Below are positions 9,500 through 17,513 of a DNA stretch of 64,000 nt, piece by piece. The translations under genes and the position numbers were made by a program. The DNA comes from Flavobacteriaceae bacterium (lineage in GTDB: Bacteria > Bacteroidota > Bacteroidia > Flavobacteriales > Flavobacteriaceae), in contig PALG01000015.1 in NCBI GenBank assembly GCA_002707025.1, positions 1-64,000 on the forward strand. The letters run 5' to 3'. Under the pieces are notes generated by a model that made no database searches, had not been told where the DNA came from, and worked only from the letters and a program-made list of their open reading frames with translations. How positions within the stretch are numbered: position 1 is the first letter of the stretch; every line of letters starts with the position of its first letter.

Positions 9500-9518
9500 T
9501 GGTTGAGGTTTTTCTTTA

Positions 9519-9545
9519 CATCGATAGGGTAAAGAAATGTCATCA
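9519..9545 (-). promoter_or_regulatory. Predicted ECF sigma promoter, copy A (adhesin)
   Basis: On the minus strand TGATGACATT (9545-9536), 12 nt, CGATG (9523-9519), then 19 nt to the ATG at 9499. The same two words at exactly the same spacing occur upstream of three other units nearby. Confidence 0.75.
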
Positions 9546-9553
9546 CCTAAAAA

Positions 9554-12500
9554 TTAGAATTTTTTGCGAAGCAGGAGCCACAACAGAAATAAAAAGATGG
9601 CTATGCCTATCCACCAAAGAAAAGAAACCGAAGTATCTATAGGAATGGGTGCAGTATCTCCCATTAAAACCAGGCCTGCCCAATATTGGGGTGCCAAACT
9701 CCTGCCTTTGGCTTGAGCTAAATAGGTGATTTTTGCTTGTTGAAGTGCCTCATCCTTAGAAAGCCCTTTCTGTAGATTTTCGTAAAAAAGACTTACTATT
9801 TCAGCACTGGATTTCTCGTCTATTTCCCAAAGGCTGGTTAAAATACTCTCGCTTCCTGCATAAGTAAAAGCATGTGCTAAGCTTATCATTCCTTCCCCTG
9901 GTTGGTAACCTGGTTTTCCAGTTTCACAAGCGGTAAGCACGGCTAAATCGGCATTGATATTGTAATTGTAAATTTCGTAGGTGTATAGATAATTGTTTTG
10001 ATTGTCCAAGCTATCCACTTGTTTGGCAAAAACCAATCGGGAAAGTTCGGGGCTCACGTTGTTGGATTCGGCATGGGTACCTATATGGATGATTTTGTAT
10101 TCGGAAGCTTGATTAAGGAACACCTGCTTTGAAGCACCTTCGTTGTAAAAGGCTTTCCCTTTAAAAGTGTTCTCCGATTTTTTAATAAGATGAGCACTGA
10201 ATGGCTGTGGAAGAAGGGTGAGGTAGGTTTGATCGGTATTGGAAGAATCGGCTAGGGCCATTTGGTAACGCTCTTTCATCTCTGAAGAAAATGCCGGCGC
10301 AAAGCCTATATAATTTTCTTTGAAATACCGTGGCTGATCCTGAGAGCCTGTGAGATACAAGCTAAAATTGTAAGAAAAAACATGCTCTTTTAAAAGGCTA
10401 TGTGCCTGAAAATCCTCAAAATCGTTAATAGGTTGTTTTGTGAGCATTTCAAAACTAAGATTGTACAGCGGGCCATCGGGGAACACTACTACCTTTTTGG
10501 TGTTCACAAAGGGCTGAAGGGGTTTCCATAGAATTCGGTATAGTTCAAAAAGATTTGCACCTTGTTCTGAAGCATGTAACCGGTTTTTCTCCAATTGGGA
10601 AATATGTTCCTTCAGTTTCCCTTGCTCTAAAGGGACTATCCTTTTGTGTTGTTTTGTAAGAATGATGGCATAAAGTTTTTCAGAAATGGTAAGATACCTT
10701 ACCCACGTAGTTTCGGGAGCAATATTTGAAGTATACTGCAATGGAACCGATAATAATGAAGCATACCGAAGTTGAAAATAGTCGGGTTGTTGTACCTGTA
10801 GTTTCTTTAAAAAATCGTTCCACTCATGATTTAGCTGAAGAAATTTCCCCAAACTTTTTTCATCGTTACTATCTAGCGAATAGGATAAGGCTTTTCGTAG
10901 TTGACTTTCCTCTTTAAGAATAGCCTCTGGCACTTTAGCAAATTTAATATTGTCCCGAAGGTTGAGGCGGGCCCTAATACGGTTATAGATACTGGATTCA
11001 TGAAGATGTAAGATGCTATCTAGATACTCATCGTTCTCCGTAATGCCATAAAGTTTGTAATTGAGTTCTTTTGCTAAGTCTATTAATTCGGCATTTTGGG
11101 CAATAAGTGATTGTGTGTCTTGGTAATTTTTAATGAATGTATTCCGAAGTTCCAGTAACTGTAGTCCCTTTTGAACTTCTTCAAAGAGCTGTTTTAGTAA
11201 TTCCTTATCGGTATTGGGTTGTTGGGCCAATGTAGATTTTACATATAAGAGGATTGCCCTAGGAATATTTAAGGTTTTTACTACATCGTCGGTACTTGCC
11301 ACATTGTTTAAGTTGAGGGTTGGGGATTTGTCTAGGATTTCCTTACAAATATGCTGCGTCTCCCCGTAGTCTTTCAACAAGTAATAGGTTTCAGCCAAGG
11401 CCATTTGGTATTGTAACTGCAACGGTGTTCCATACACTCCTTCCCTTTGGGATTCTTTGTAAATATTCTTTACAATTTTAAGTGCCTTTTCAGGATAATT
11501 GTTTTTGGCATAAAAAAGAGCCATATCCTGAAAGTTGTTTATAACATCGGTGTTGTACTTACCCTCTAAAGCATCGTAATAAGTGGCTTCCGATTTTTGA
11601 TATAACTGGACCGCTTTTTCCTTTTCATTAAAAAAGTCGTGTATCTTGGCCCTAGCGGCGAAAGCACTTCCCCTCCAATAAGAATCCAAACCCTGTGATT
11701 CTTCCAATTGCAACAAGACCTCATCCATGAGTTTTTCGGCCCCTTTCATGTCTTGGGTGTTAAACTTGGCTTGGGTCAATAAAATTTTTGAAATGATGAC
11801 GTTGGGGTCGTTTTTGCTTTTGTCTTTTAGCTTTTGTTGATAGCTGTAGTTGACCAATTGTTCTGCTTTTTGGAACTCTCCTATGGTGTTGTAAAAAACC
11901 CCCAGATTGTCGATAGCCATACCCTTACTGGTTTTAGCAGCATTTATTCTTTGTTCATCTACGGAGACTTCCATAAATTGATTGAATTTTTGAATGGCTT
12001 CTTCAGAATAGGCAATGGCTTCTTCATTTCTACCCAATAGGTTAGATACTACGGCCATATTCATGCGTACCAATCCGGGGCGATAATAATCATTAGAAGG
12101 GTTGCTTTCGGTCTTTTTTAAGGCTTCCAAAGACTTTTCAAAATAATAATTGCAACTGTCCATTTGCCCTTTCCGCCACATGACTCCTCCTAGGGCGTTG
12201 TATACCTGTTGGAAGGTAACGTAATCTGGAGGGTTCGCTTTTTGGTAATATCCCAAGCTTTCTTCGTAATAATTTTTAGCGCTGGTATAATCACCTTTAG
12301 CAGAAGAATAATACCCCATATTATAAATGATATCGGAGATTTGAGGCGCTTTATCTGCCGTACCTTTTTTGGCCGCTTTCAGTGCTTTTTCCAACGAAAG
12401 AAGCGAAAGATCTGGTCTTCCCGCTTCATCTTGAATCCAGGCCAATTCCTTGTAGGCATATTTGGTGACATCTGGGCGATCTAGTTGTACCAATTCTTCT

Positions 12501-12787
12501 ACAAAATGATCTGCTTTCTGTAGGGCAAGCTCCCAATTATTATTATTAAGAGAGTAGCTTCCTATAAACTCGACATATCTGGAAAGACTGTCCCAGTTTT
12601 TTTGTGCTTTAAGTGTCGCTACTTGGGACTGAAGTTGATTTTTTGCTTCGTTAAGCTGTTGATTGGCAATTAACTGACGTATTTTTGGGATTCCTTGAAG
12701 GGAGTCCCCTTCTTGCGAATATACAAGGAAGCTATTTAAGAAAAGAATGATACTTAAGTACCATGAAAAGGATTTATGGCTTTTCAT
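9554..12787 (-). CDS. TPR-CHAT domain protein, predicted caspase-like cysteine protease
   Basis: 1077 aa. N-terminal signal peptide (YLSIILFLNSFLVYSQ), then a long alpha-helical tetratricopeptide array (roughly residues 30-500), a helical linker, and a C-terminal CHAT domain (about 730-1040). The CHAT His-Cys dyad is present: His905 in HIGTHAES and Cys954 in VLTACETGKPG, followed by the conserved SLAHAFTYAGS and SLWEID segments. One transmembrane helix (WWIGIAIFLFLLWLLL) and a basic tail (RKKF) end the protein, so TPR and protease domains should face the periplasm. It overlaps the TPR membrane protein gene by 14 nt and is the third gene of the sigma operon. Inference: it senses or cleaves something in that signalling pathway. 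Confidence 0.85.
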   Translation of the reverse strand: MKSHKSFSWYLSIILFLNSFLVYSQEGDSLQGIPKIRQLIANQQLNEAKNQLQSQVATLKAQKNWDSLSRYVEFIGSYSLNNNNWELALQKADHFVEELVQLDRPDVTKYAYKELAWIQDEAGRPDLSLLSLEKALKAAKKGTADKAPQISDIIYNMGYYSSAKGDYTSAKNYYEESLGYYQKANPPDYVTFQQVYNALGGVMWRKGQMDSCNYYFEKSLEALKKTESNPSNDYYRPGLVRMNMAVVSNLLGRNEEAIAYSEEAIQKFNQFMEVSVDEQRINAAKTSKGMAIDNLGVFYNTIGEFQKAEQLVNYSYQQKLKDKSKNDPNVIISKILLTQAKFNTQDMKGAEKLMDEVLLQLEESQGLDSYWRGSAFAARAKIHDFFNEKEKAVQLYQKSEATYYDALEGKYNTDVINNFQDMALFYAKNNYPEKALKIVKNIYKESQREGVYGTPLQLQYQMALAETYYLLKDYGETQHICKEILDKSPTLNLNNVASTDDVVKTLNIPRAILLYVKSTLAQQPNTDKELLKQLFEEVQKGLQLLELRNTFIKNYQDTQSLIAQNAELIDLAKELNYKLYGITENDEYLDSILHLHESSIYNRIRARLNLRDNIKFAKVPEAILKEESQLRKALSYSLDSNDEKSLGKFLQLNHEWNDFLKKLQVQQPDYFQLRYASLLSVPLQYTSNIAPETTWVRYLTISEKLYAIILTKQHKRIVPLEQGKLKEHISQLEKNRLHASEQGANLFELYRILWKPLQPFVNTKKVVVFPDGPLYNLSFEMLTKQPINDFEDFQAHSLLKEHVFSYNFSLYLTGSQDQPRYFKENYIGFAPAFSSEMKERYQMALADSSNTDQTYLTLLPQPFSAHLIKKSENTFKGKAFYNEGASKQVFLNQASEYKIIHIGTHAESNNVSPELSRLVFAKQVDSLDNQNNYLYTYEIYNYNINADLAVLTACETGKPGYQPGEGMISLAHAFTYAGSESILTSLWEIDEKSSAEIVSLFYENLQKGLSKDEALQQAKITYLAQAKGRSLAPQYWAGLVLMGDTAPIPIDTSVSFLWWIGIAIFLFLLWLLLRKKF

Positions 12788-13562
12788 AGAATTTCTTTAT
12801 TTCCTCTTGAAGGCGTTGGCTTTGCTTAGATGTGTTCTGTTTCAGTTTATCCAAGCTTTTTTGCCATTCATTGTTCTTTAAATACAGAAGCCCCAGATAG
12901 TAATTGGCATCTTCGTGAAACGAACTTTGCTGGTTATGGGATACCTCATTTAAAAATTTTAAAGCCTCCGAATCGTTTTCTAGAGCAGTATGTGCCACTC
13001 CTATAAAATATTGAAGGGTGTCGTTTTTCGGATTTTCTTTATGAAGGGCTTTCCAAGTTTGTAAGGCCTCTTGAAAATGACCTTGTTTATACCGAACCAT
13101 TCCCTCGTAAAAAGTATATTGCGAAGTGCTGCTCATGGTCGTAGGTAATCCAGCATCTTGAATGTAATACTTGTTGTACAGTTCTTCATTTTTAGGGGAT
13201 TTATTCAAAAACCAAAATAATCCAATAAAAAGGAATATTGAAGCCGCTACTCCATACCAAGCATAGTTCTTTTTCTTCTTTTTAATGAAAGTATTTGGGG
13301 TCTTTACTGCCGAATGGGTAGGTTGTACTTTGGAGTGGAAGGTTTCTAACTTATCTTTTAAAGCAGCAGCTTCCACACCAGCTATTAGGATACGAACTTC
13401 GTTGACTTTTTGTTGAAGGCTGCTATTAGAAGCAATTTCGCTTTCAAAAGCAGATTGTTCTTCCACATCCATAGAATGCGTAAGATAGCGTTCAATTTTT
13501 TCAAATTCCTGGGGTGATATGTTAGGTTCTTGTTTCAATAGTATTGATTTGGGTTTGGGCAA
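12774..13562 (-). CDS. Single-pass TPR membrane protein, candidate anti-sigma factor
   Basis: Up to 262 aa. A cytosolic N-terminal ~95 residues (ERYLTHSMDVEEQSAFESEI) resemble the helical sigma-binding part of anti-sigma factors. Next come a KKKKK stop-transfer, one transmembrane helix (YGVAASIFLFIGLFWFL) and a periplasmic TPR region (YEGMVRYKQGHFQEALQTW; YYLGLLYLKNNEWQKSLDKL). No ATG precedes residue 31. The likely start is TTG, either at 13562 or at 13538, overlapping the end of the sigma gene by 41 or 17 nt. Order (sigma, membrane protein), overlap and topology suggest an anti-sigma role; there is no recognisable ZAS zinc motif, so this is inference. Confidence 0.75.
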   Translation of the reverse strand: MPKPKSILLKQEPNISPQEFEKIERYLTHSMDVEEQSAFESEIASNSSLQQKVNEVRILIAGVEAAALKDKLETFHSKVQPTHSAVKTPNTFIKKKKKNYAWYGVAASIFLFIGLFWFLNKSPKNEELYNKYYIQDAGLPTTMSSTSQYTFYEGMVRYKQGHFQEALQTWKALHKENPKNDTLQYFIGVAHTALENDSEALKFLNEVSHNQQSSFHEDANYYLGLLYLKNNEWQKSLDKLKQNTSKQSQRLQEEIKKFYEKP

Positions 13563-14112
13563 TTTCTTTTAACTTTTGGAGGCATCGATACTTTTTGTTT
13601 TTGGCAGAAGCCTCTCCAATATTTAATTTTTCAGCAATCTCCCGTAAGGATGTCTTACTGAAATAAAACTCTTTTAAAATTTCTTGACAGGAGCTTCCAA
13701 GTTTCTTGAAAGCTTCCATGGTGCTTTTTATTTTTGCTTCATTTTCCAAAGCGGTGTTTTTTTCAATTTCCTCGAACGATTCGCTCATTGCTGAATCTTC
13801 ATCCCTAAGCAAATTTGTTTTTTTATAACGGGACGAACGTAAAAAATCCAGCCACTTGTTTTTTGCAATTTGATACAAATACCCTTGTAGGGCCGATTCA
13901 TTTTTCGGAATGAACTTATCCTGTTTTATATTTTGCCATAAGGTTATAAAGGCATCTTGGTACAGATCTTTTGCTTGGGGCATGGTTCCGTTGTTTTTTA
14001 GCACATAGGCTTCCACCTTTGTGTAATTATCTTGATACAGTTGTTTTAATACAGCTTCGTCGTTCAATTTAATTTTTGAAACGAGCGCTTGCTGGTTTAT
14101 GAATTTTGTCAT
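13522..14112 (-). CDS. ECF-type sigma-70 family RNA polymerase sigma factor
   Basis: 196 aa. Region 2 is residues ~20-90 (AKDLYQDAFITLWQNIKQ; LYQIAKNKWLDFLRS, the core-binding and -10 recognition helices). Region 4 is ~130-190 (SLREIAEKLNIGEASAKNKKYRCLQKL, a helix-turn-helix). Regions 1 and 3 are absent, as in ECF factors. First gene of an operon with the TPR membrane protein and the CHAT protein; all three overlap. The upstream region holds TGATGACATT-N12-CGATA in the correct orientation, so the factor probably activates its own transcription. The leader to the ATG would be about 60 nt. Confidence 0.92.
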   Translation of the reverse strand: MTKFINQQALVSKIKLNDEAVLKQLYQDNYTKVEAYVLKNNGTMPQAKDLYQDAFITLWQNIKQDKFIPKNESALQGYLYQIAKNKWLDFLRSSRYKKTNLLRDEDSAMSESFEEIEKNTALENEAKIKSTMEAFKKLGSSCQEILKEFYFSKTSLREIAEKLNIGEASAKNKKYRCLQKLKEIAQTQINTIETRT

Positions 14113-14178
14113 TGCCCCTCCAAAAGTAGATAGGGAAAGATAGTAAAATTCAAATTAACTACCTGTATTCTTTCTATA

Positions 14179-14205
14179 TATCGAAAGTTTTAAAAAATGT
14201 CATCA
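14179..14205 (-). promoter_or_regulatory. Predicted ECF sigma promoter, copy B (sigma gene, autoregulation)
   Basis: Minus strand TGATGACATT (14205-14196), 12 nt, CGATA (14183-14179). It lies back to back with copy C, and the two -35 words form an 11-bp inverted repeat (14195-14205 / 14216-14226). Confidence 0.75.
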
Positions 14206-14215
14206 ATACAATTTA

Positions 14216-14242
14216 TGATGACATTTAATTTTTTATTCGATG
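14216..14242 (+). promoter_or_regulatory. Predicted ECF sigma promoter, copy C (serine hydrolase)
   Basis: TGATGACATT (14216-14225), 12 nt, CGATG (14238-14242), then 28 nt to the ATG at 14271. Diverges from copy B across a 10-nt spacer. Confidence 0.75.
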
Positions 14243-14270
14243 GTAGGATATAACCATTTAAATAGACAGT

Positions 14271-16154
14271 ATGAAAACCTTAAAATTACTTATTCTTTCG
14301 CTTCTAACGGGTTGGATGTTAAATGCTCAAAATGGCATTCCAGTTCCTGGGATGACCTCTTGTGATGCTCAAATCCAATCTTTTATGAACACTTTCGATA
14401 TACCAAGTGTTACCATGGCGCTTGCAAAAGACGGTGAATTAAAATATATGCGTTCTTTTGGTTATGCAAATCTTGCTCAAAATGAAGAATCGCAACCGTA
14501 CCACATGTTTAGGATAGCAAGTATCTCAAAACCAATAACGGCCATAGGGATTATGAAAATGGTGGAAGACGGGACGATCGCATTAAACGATAAAGTGTTT
14601 GGTCCTGGGGCAATTTTGGAAAACCACTGGTATTTTTCCAATAGCTCTATAGTTGATACAGAAGTATACGATATTACCGTACAGCATTTATTGGAACATT
14701 CGGCTGGTTGGGATAGAAGTGTGAATTGTTTTCCAAATCCAACGGATCCTTACCCATGGTTTTTTTCTGGTTGCGACCCCATTGTAGCTCCTTTGCATGT
14801 TACTCAATCTCAAGGGCAATCCAATCCTGTAAAGGAGGAATTTTTAATTAATTATCTATTGGAAAAGAATTTAAATTTTTCACCAGGAACTTCATATAGT
14901 TATTCCAATATGGGGTACTTAGTGCTTAGCGAAATTATAGAGGAGGTTTCAGGAATGGATTATGAAGCATGGATGCAGCAGGAAATTTTTCATCCGCTAG
15001 GGATTTATGATATGTATATTGGTGAAAACCTTTTGGAAGATAAAAAAGAACGAGAAGGGGAGTATGTAGGAAATGGCTTTACAAACTTAGATTTGTATGG
15101 AAGTGGCAATACGGTGCCTTGGGAGTATGGTGGCTTTTCGGTGAATGCGATGGATGGTCATGGAGGATGGATTGCATCTGCTAGGGATATGGTAAGGCTA
15201 TTGGTAGCTGTTGACGGATTTCCTACCAAACCAGACATTTTAAGTCCGGCAACGATTACAAGCATGGTTACTCCTTCTACAAATAATGCCAATTATGCTA
15301 AAGGATGGTCGGTAAATAGCCTTAATAACTGGTGGCATACCGGGGCTATAGATGGAACTGCGAGTGTATGGGTACGATCCAATGGAGGCTATACTTGGGC
15401 CGTGGTGTTAAACAAAAGAGTGGTGGATAGTAATGCCACTGCCTTTTGGAATGCCTTGGACGGAATGGGATGGAATTGCATCTCCAGTACAGCAAACTTT
15501 CCCGATTTTGATTTGTTAGACGCTCCCACGGTGAATGCCAGTAATTTGAATGTTTCTGGAGACGAAGTAAGTTCTATGGACCTCTCTTGGACAAATGGAA
15601 ATGGAACCTCAAGGGTGGTAGTAATGAAGGATATCACCAATAGTACCGATGTTTATAATTTCAGTAGCTATCCAATTGACGGTATCGATTATACAGGAAA
15701 CAGCTCCTTTGGAAGTGGTGAAAACCTTGGAGATGATACCTTTGTGGTGTATAGCGGAAATAACAATCAGGTTACCGTGACTAACTTAGATCCTACCAAG
15801 CAATATGCCATGAGGGTATATGAGTATAGGAAAACGGCAACTAACGGCAATAATGCATTATACTTGTTAGGAAATCCTGCGGAAAGAGAAGCGTTTCTTA
15901 GTGTGGATGGCCATGAACTAGCTCAATTTGTGAAGGTAGCTCCAACCATAACGCAAAACTTTGTACACCTTGAAAACAATTATCCTGAAAGTCTACATTG
16001 TGAGGTATATGATGTAAGCGGAAGAAAATTAAATGCCTTGCAAGTTCCTATGGGAAAAAGTTCCATAAATTTTTCACCGTATCAAAATGGATTGTATGTA
16101 ATGATTTTCAAAAGCGGAAAAAATTCTTGGATCAAGAAAATCGTAAAAAAATAG
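14271..16154 (+). CDS. T9SS-secreted serine hydrolase, beta-lactamase/penicillin-binding fold
   Basis: 627 aa. Signal peptide (LLILSLLTGWMLNAQ), then a class C beta-lactamase-like domain at about residues 25-400. Its catalytic motifs are SISK (Ser84-Lys87), YSN (in YSYSNMGY, ~214) and HTG (in WWHTGAIDG, ~356). Residues ~410-540 form a fibronectin-III-like beta region (MDLSWTNGNGTSRVVVM), and the last ~70 residues are a T9SS sorting domain (VYDVSGRKLNALQ; NGLYVMIFKSG). The family includes D-aminopeptidases, esterases and DD-peptidases; the substrate is unknown. The T9SS tail and promoter copy C make it a likely exported effector of the sigma operon. Monocistronic, ended by the hairpin at 16181-16205. 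Confidence 0.88.
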   Translation: MKTLKLLILSLLTGWMLNAQNGIPVPGMTSCDAQIQSFMNTFDIPSVTMALAKDGELKYMRSFGYANLAQNEESQPYHMFRIASISKPITAIGIMKMVEDGTIALNDKVFGPGAILENHWYFSNSSIVDTEVYDITVQHLLEHSAGWDRSVNCFPNPTDPYPWFFSGCDPIVAPLHVTQSQGQSNPVKEEFLINYLLEKNLNFSPGTSYSYSNMGYLVLSEIIEEVSGMDYEAWMQQEIFHPLGIYDMYIGENLLEDKKEREGEYVGNGFTNLDLYGSGNTVPWEYGGFSVNAMDGHGGWIASARDMVRLLVAVDGFPTKPDILSPATITSMVTPSTNNANYAKGWSVNSLNNWWHTGAIDGTASVWVRSNGGYTWAVVLNKRVVDSNATAFWNALDGMGWNCISSTANFPDFDLLDAPTVNASNLNVSGDEVSSMDLSWTNGNGTSRVVVMKDITNSTDVYNFSSYPIDGIDYTGNSSFGSGENLGDDTFVVYSGNNNQVTVTNLDPTKQYAMRVYEYRKTATNGNNALYLLGNPAEREAFLSVDGHELAQFVKVAPTITQNFVHLENNYPESLHCEVYDVSGRKLNALQVPMGKSSINFSPYQNGLYVMIFKSGKNSWIKKIVKK

Positions 16155-16180
16155 TGCTCCCCAAGCTATGTTAAAAAATA

Positions 16181-16205
16181 AAAGCCATCCTTTAGAGATG
16201 GCTTT
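16181..16205. terminator. Bidirectional intrinsic terminator
   Basis: Stem AAAGCCATC (16181-16189) / GATGGCTTT (16197-16205), 7-nt loop, flanked by AAAAAATA on the left and TTATTT on the right. It lies between the convergent serine hydrolase and lipoprotein genes and can serve both. Confidence 0.75.
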
Positions 16206-16224
16206 TTATTTATGGAATATTTTT

Positions 16225-17400
16225 CTATTGTTCTACGGCAAATTTGGTCCAGTTTTTTTCATTGACCCCTCTTTCGGTGTTTGGATTAAATAAAGCATTG
16301 TCGGTGCCAATATACATACCGTCGTTAGAGACCCAATAATAATTAGATCCCATTGGGACATTATAATGCTCTCCTGTTTCATGGTTGCCAATCATGGTGG
16401 TTTCATTAATTCCCCAAATGGTCTTGGAATGCCCTGCATCGTTTATATTGCTTCTGTTTAGGTATCCTTTATGGGAAATGTCCAGGATGTCGCTATAGGT
16501 ATCTCCTATGCTTTTATTGGTGGTGCCCGCCGCGGCTATCGCATTCATTCTTTGTTGATGAGCCACCGTGCTTTGCTTTGTGGCTTGCGCCCAAAACTGG
16601 TTGCTTTTTTGGATATCGTTGACTAGCTTTCCATTCATATATTGAATCCATTGCGGATTTAATTCCGCATTTGCATAAGAGTAGGTGTAAGCCCTAATTG
16701 CTTCGTCGAAATAAGAAGGTAGCGCTTCCATTTCGGTAGTTTGAATGGTCCAGTTGATAGTTTGGGATTTTGCCACATAAAAATTTACCATTAAGATAAA
16801 CGATTGGGTGCCGTTGGGTGTTTTCCATTCGGTTCCTAAAACTTCTACCCCTCTTTGGGAATTCGTGTAGGGCATGCCATTAAAAAGCCTTTGCCAAAAC
16901 CCAGCTACTTCCGGAAGCTCATAGCTTTTAATAAAGGAATACCCTTGTGCTTGGGCATTCGGTTTTAGTACTTGCTGTAAGATTTGCTGATTGCGCATCG
17001 GCGCTCCAACAGCCGTACCGCTCATTTGAAGTGTTTGTCGCATCATAGGATCGTTGCTCCAGGCATAACTTTCAGACTCCATTTTATATACTTTCAGTTC
17101 TTGAGGGCCTTCCATAAATATGGGAGCATTGATAGGGTTTACGGTCCAACTTTTTGGGAGGGGATAGCGAGCTTGCACCAAACCATTGTTGGGGTCAACA
17201 TAATGATAGTACTTTGTGGTTTCTACATTTTCCATAGAGGATTTTTGTAATGTGTTAATGGTTTCTTGGCTGTTGTTACTTTCGGAGATTATTTTTTCAG
17301 AATCGTTCTTAGGAAGATTATTTTTTTGACCATTACTGGAATTACACCCAAATAATGCCATACAAAAGCTTAGGTAGATTAATTTTCGGTATGTTTTCAT
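16225..17400 (-). CDS. Hypothetical lipoprotein, candidate member of the ECF regulon
   Basis: 391 aa. Lipoprotein signal peptide with lipobox LFGC (Cys19), then a Ser/Asn-rich linker. The central part (YHYVDPNNGLVQARYPLPKS ... WTIQTTEMEALPSYFDEAIR) looks like a globular domain of the kind that summarises protein use statistics in eukaryote-like DUFs, but I do not recognise it. The C-terminus has NETTMIGNHETGEHYNVP and YYWVSNDGMYIGTD, a beta-rich segment. No catalytic motif is evident. Its 5' region carries promoter copy D, which is the main clue to its role: co-expression with the adhesin, serine hydrolase and sigma operon. Confidence 0.75.
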   Translation of the reverse strand: MKTYRKLIYLSFCMALFGCNSSNGQKNNLPKNDSEKIISESNNSQETINTLQKSSMENVETTKYYHYVDPNNGLVQARYPLPKSWTVNPINAPIFMEGPQELKVYKMESESYAWSNDPMMRQTLQMSGTAVGAPMRNQQILQQVLKPNAQAQGYSFIKSYELPEVAGFWQRLFNGMPYTNSQRGVEVLGTEWKTPNGTQSFILMVNFYVAKSQTINWTIQTTEMEALPSYFDEAIRAYTYSYANAELNPQWIQYMNGKLVNDIQKSNQFWAQATKQSTVAHQQRMNAIAAAGTTNKSIGDTYSDILDISHKGYLNRSNINDAGHSKTIWGINETTMIGNHETGEHYNVPMGSNYYWVSNDGMYIGTDNALFNPNTERGVNEKNWTKFAVEQ

Positions 17401-17422
17401 AAATGAGATTGTTTATTATAAA

Positions 17423-17449
17423 CATCGAAAAAGCTGTGTAATGTCATCA
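17423..17449 (-). promoter_or_regulatory. Predicted ECF sigma promoter, copy D (lipoprotein)
   Basis: Minus strand TGATGACATT (17449-17440), 12 nt, CGATG (17427-17423), 22 nt before the ATG at 17400. Confidence 0.75.
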
Positions 17450-17487
17450 TTTTTATAGCAACTTCTATTTTCACCTACCTAATTGTC

Positions 17488-17495
17488 TATATTTG
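17488..17495 (+). promoter_or_regulatory. Bacteroidota -7 element of the mevalonate operon
   Basis: TATATTTG matches TAnnTTTG exactly; the predicted transcript start near 17499 leaves a ~15-nt leader before the ATG at 17514. Confidence 0.5.
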
Positions 17496-17513
17496 TTATT
17501 GAAATAATTACGA

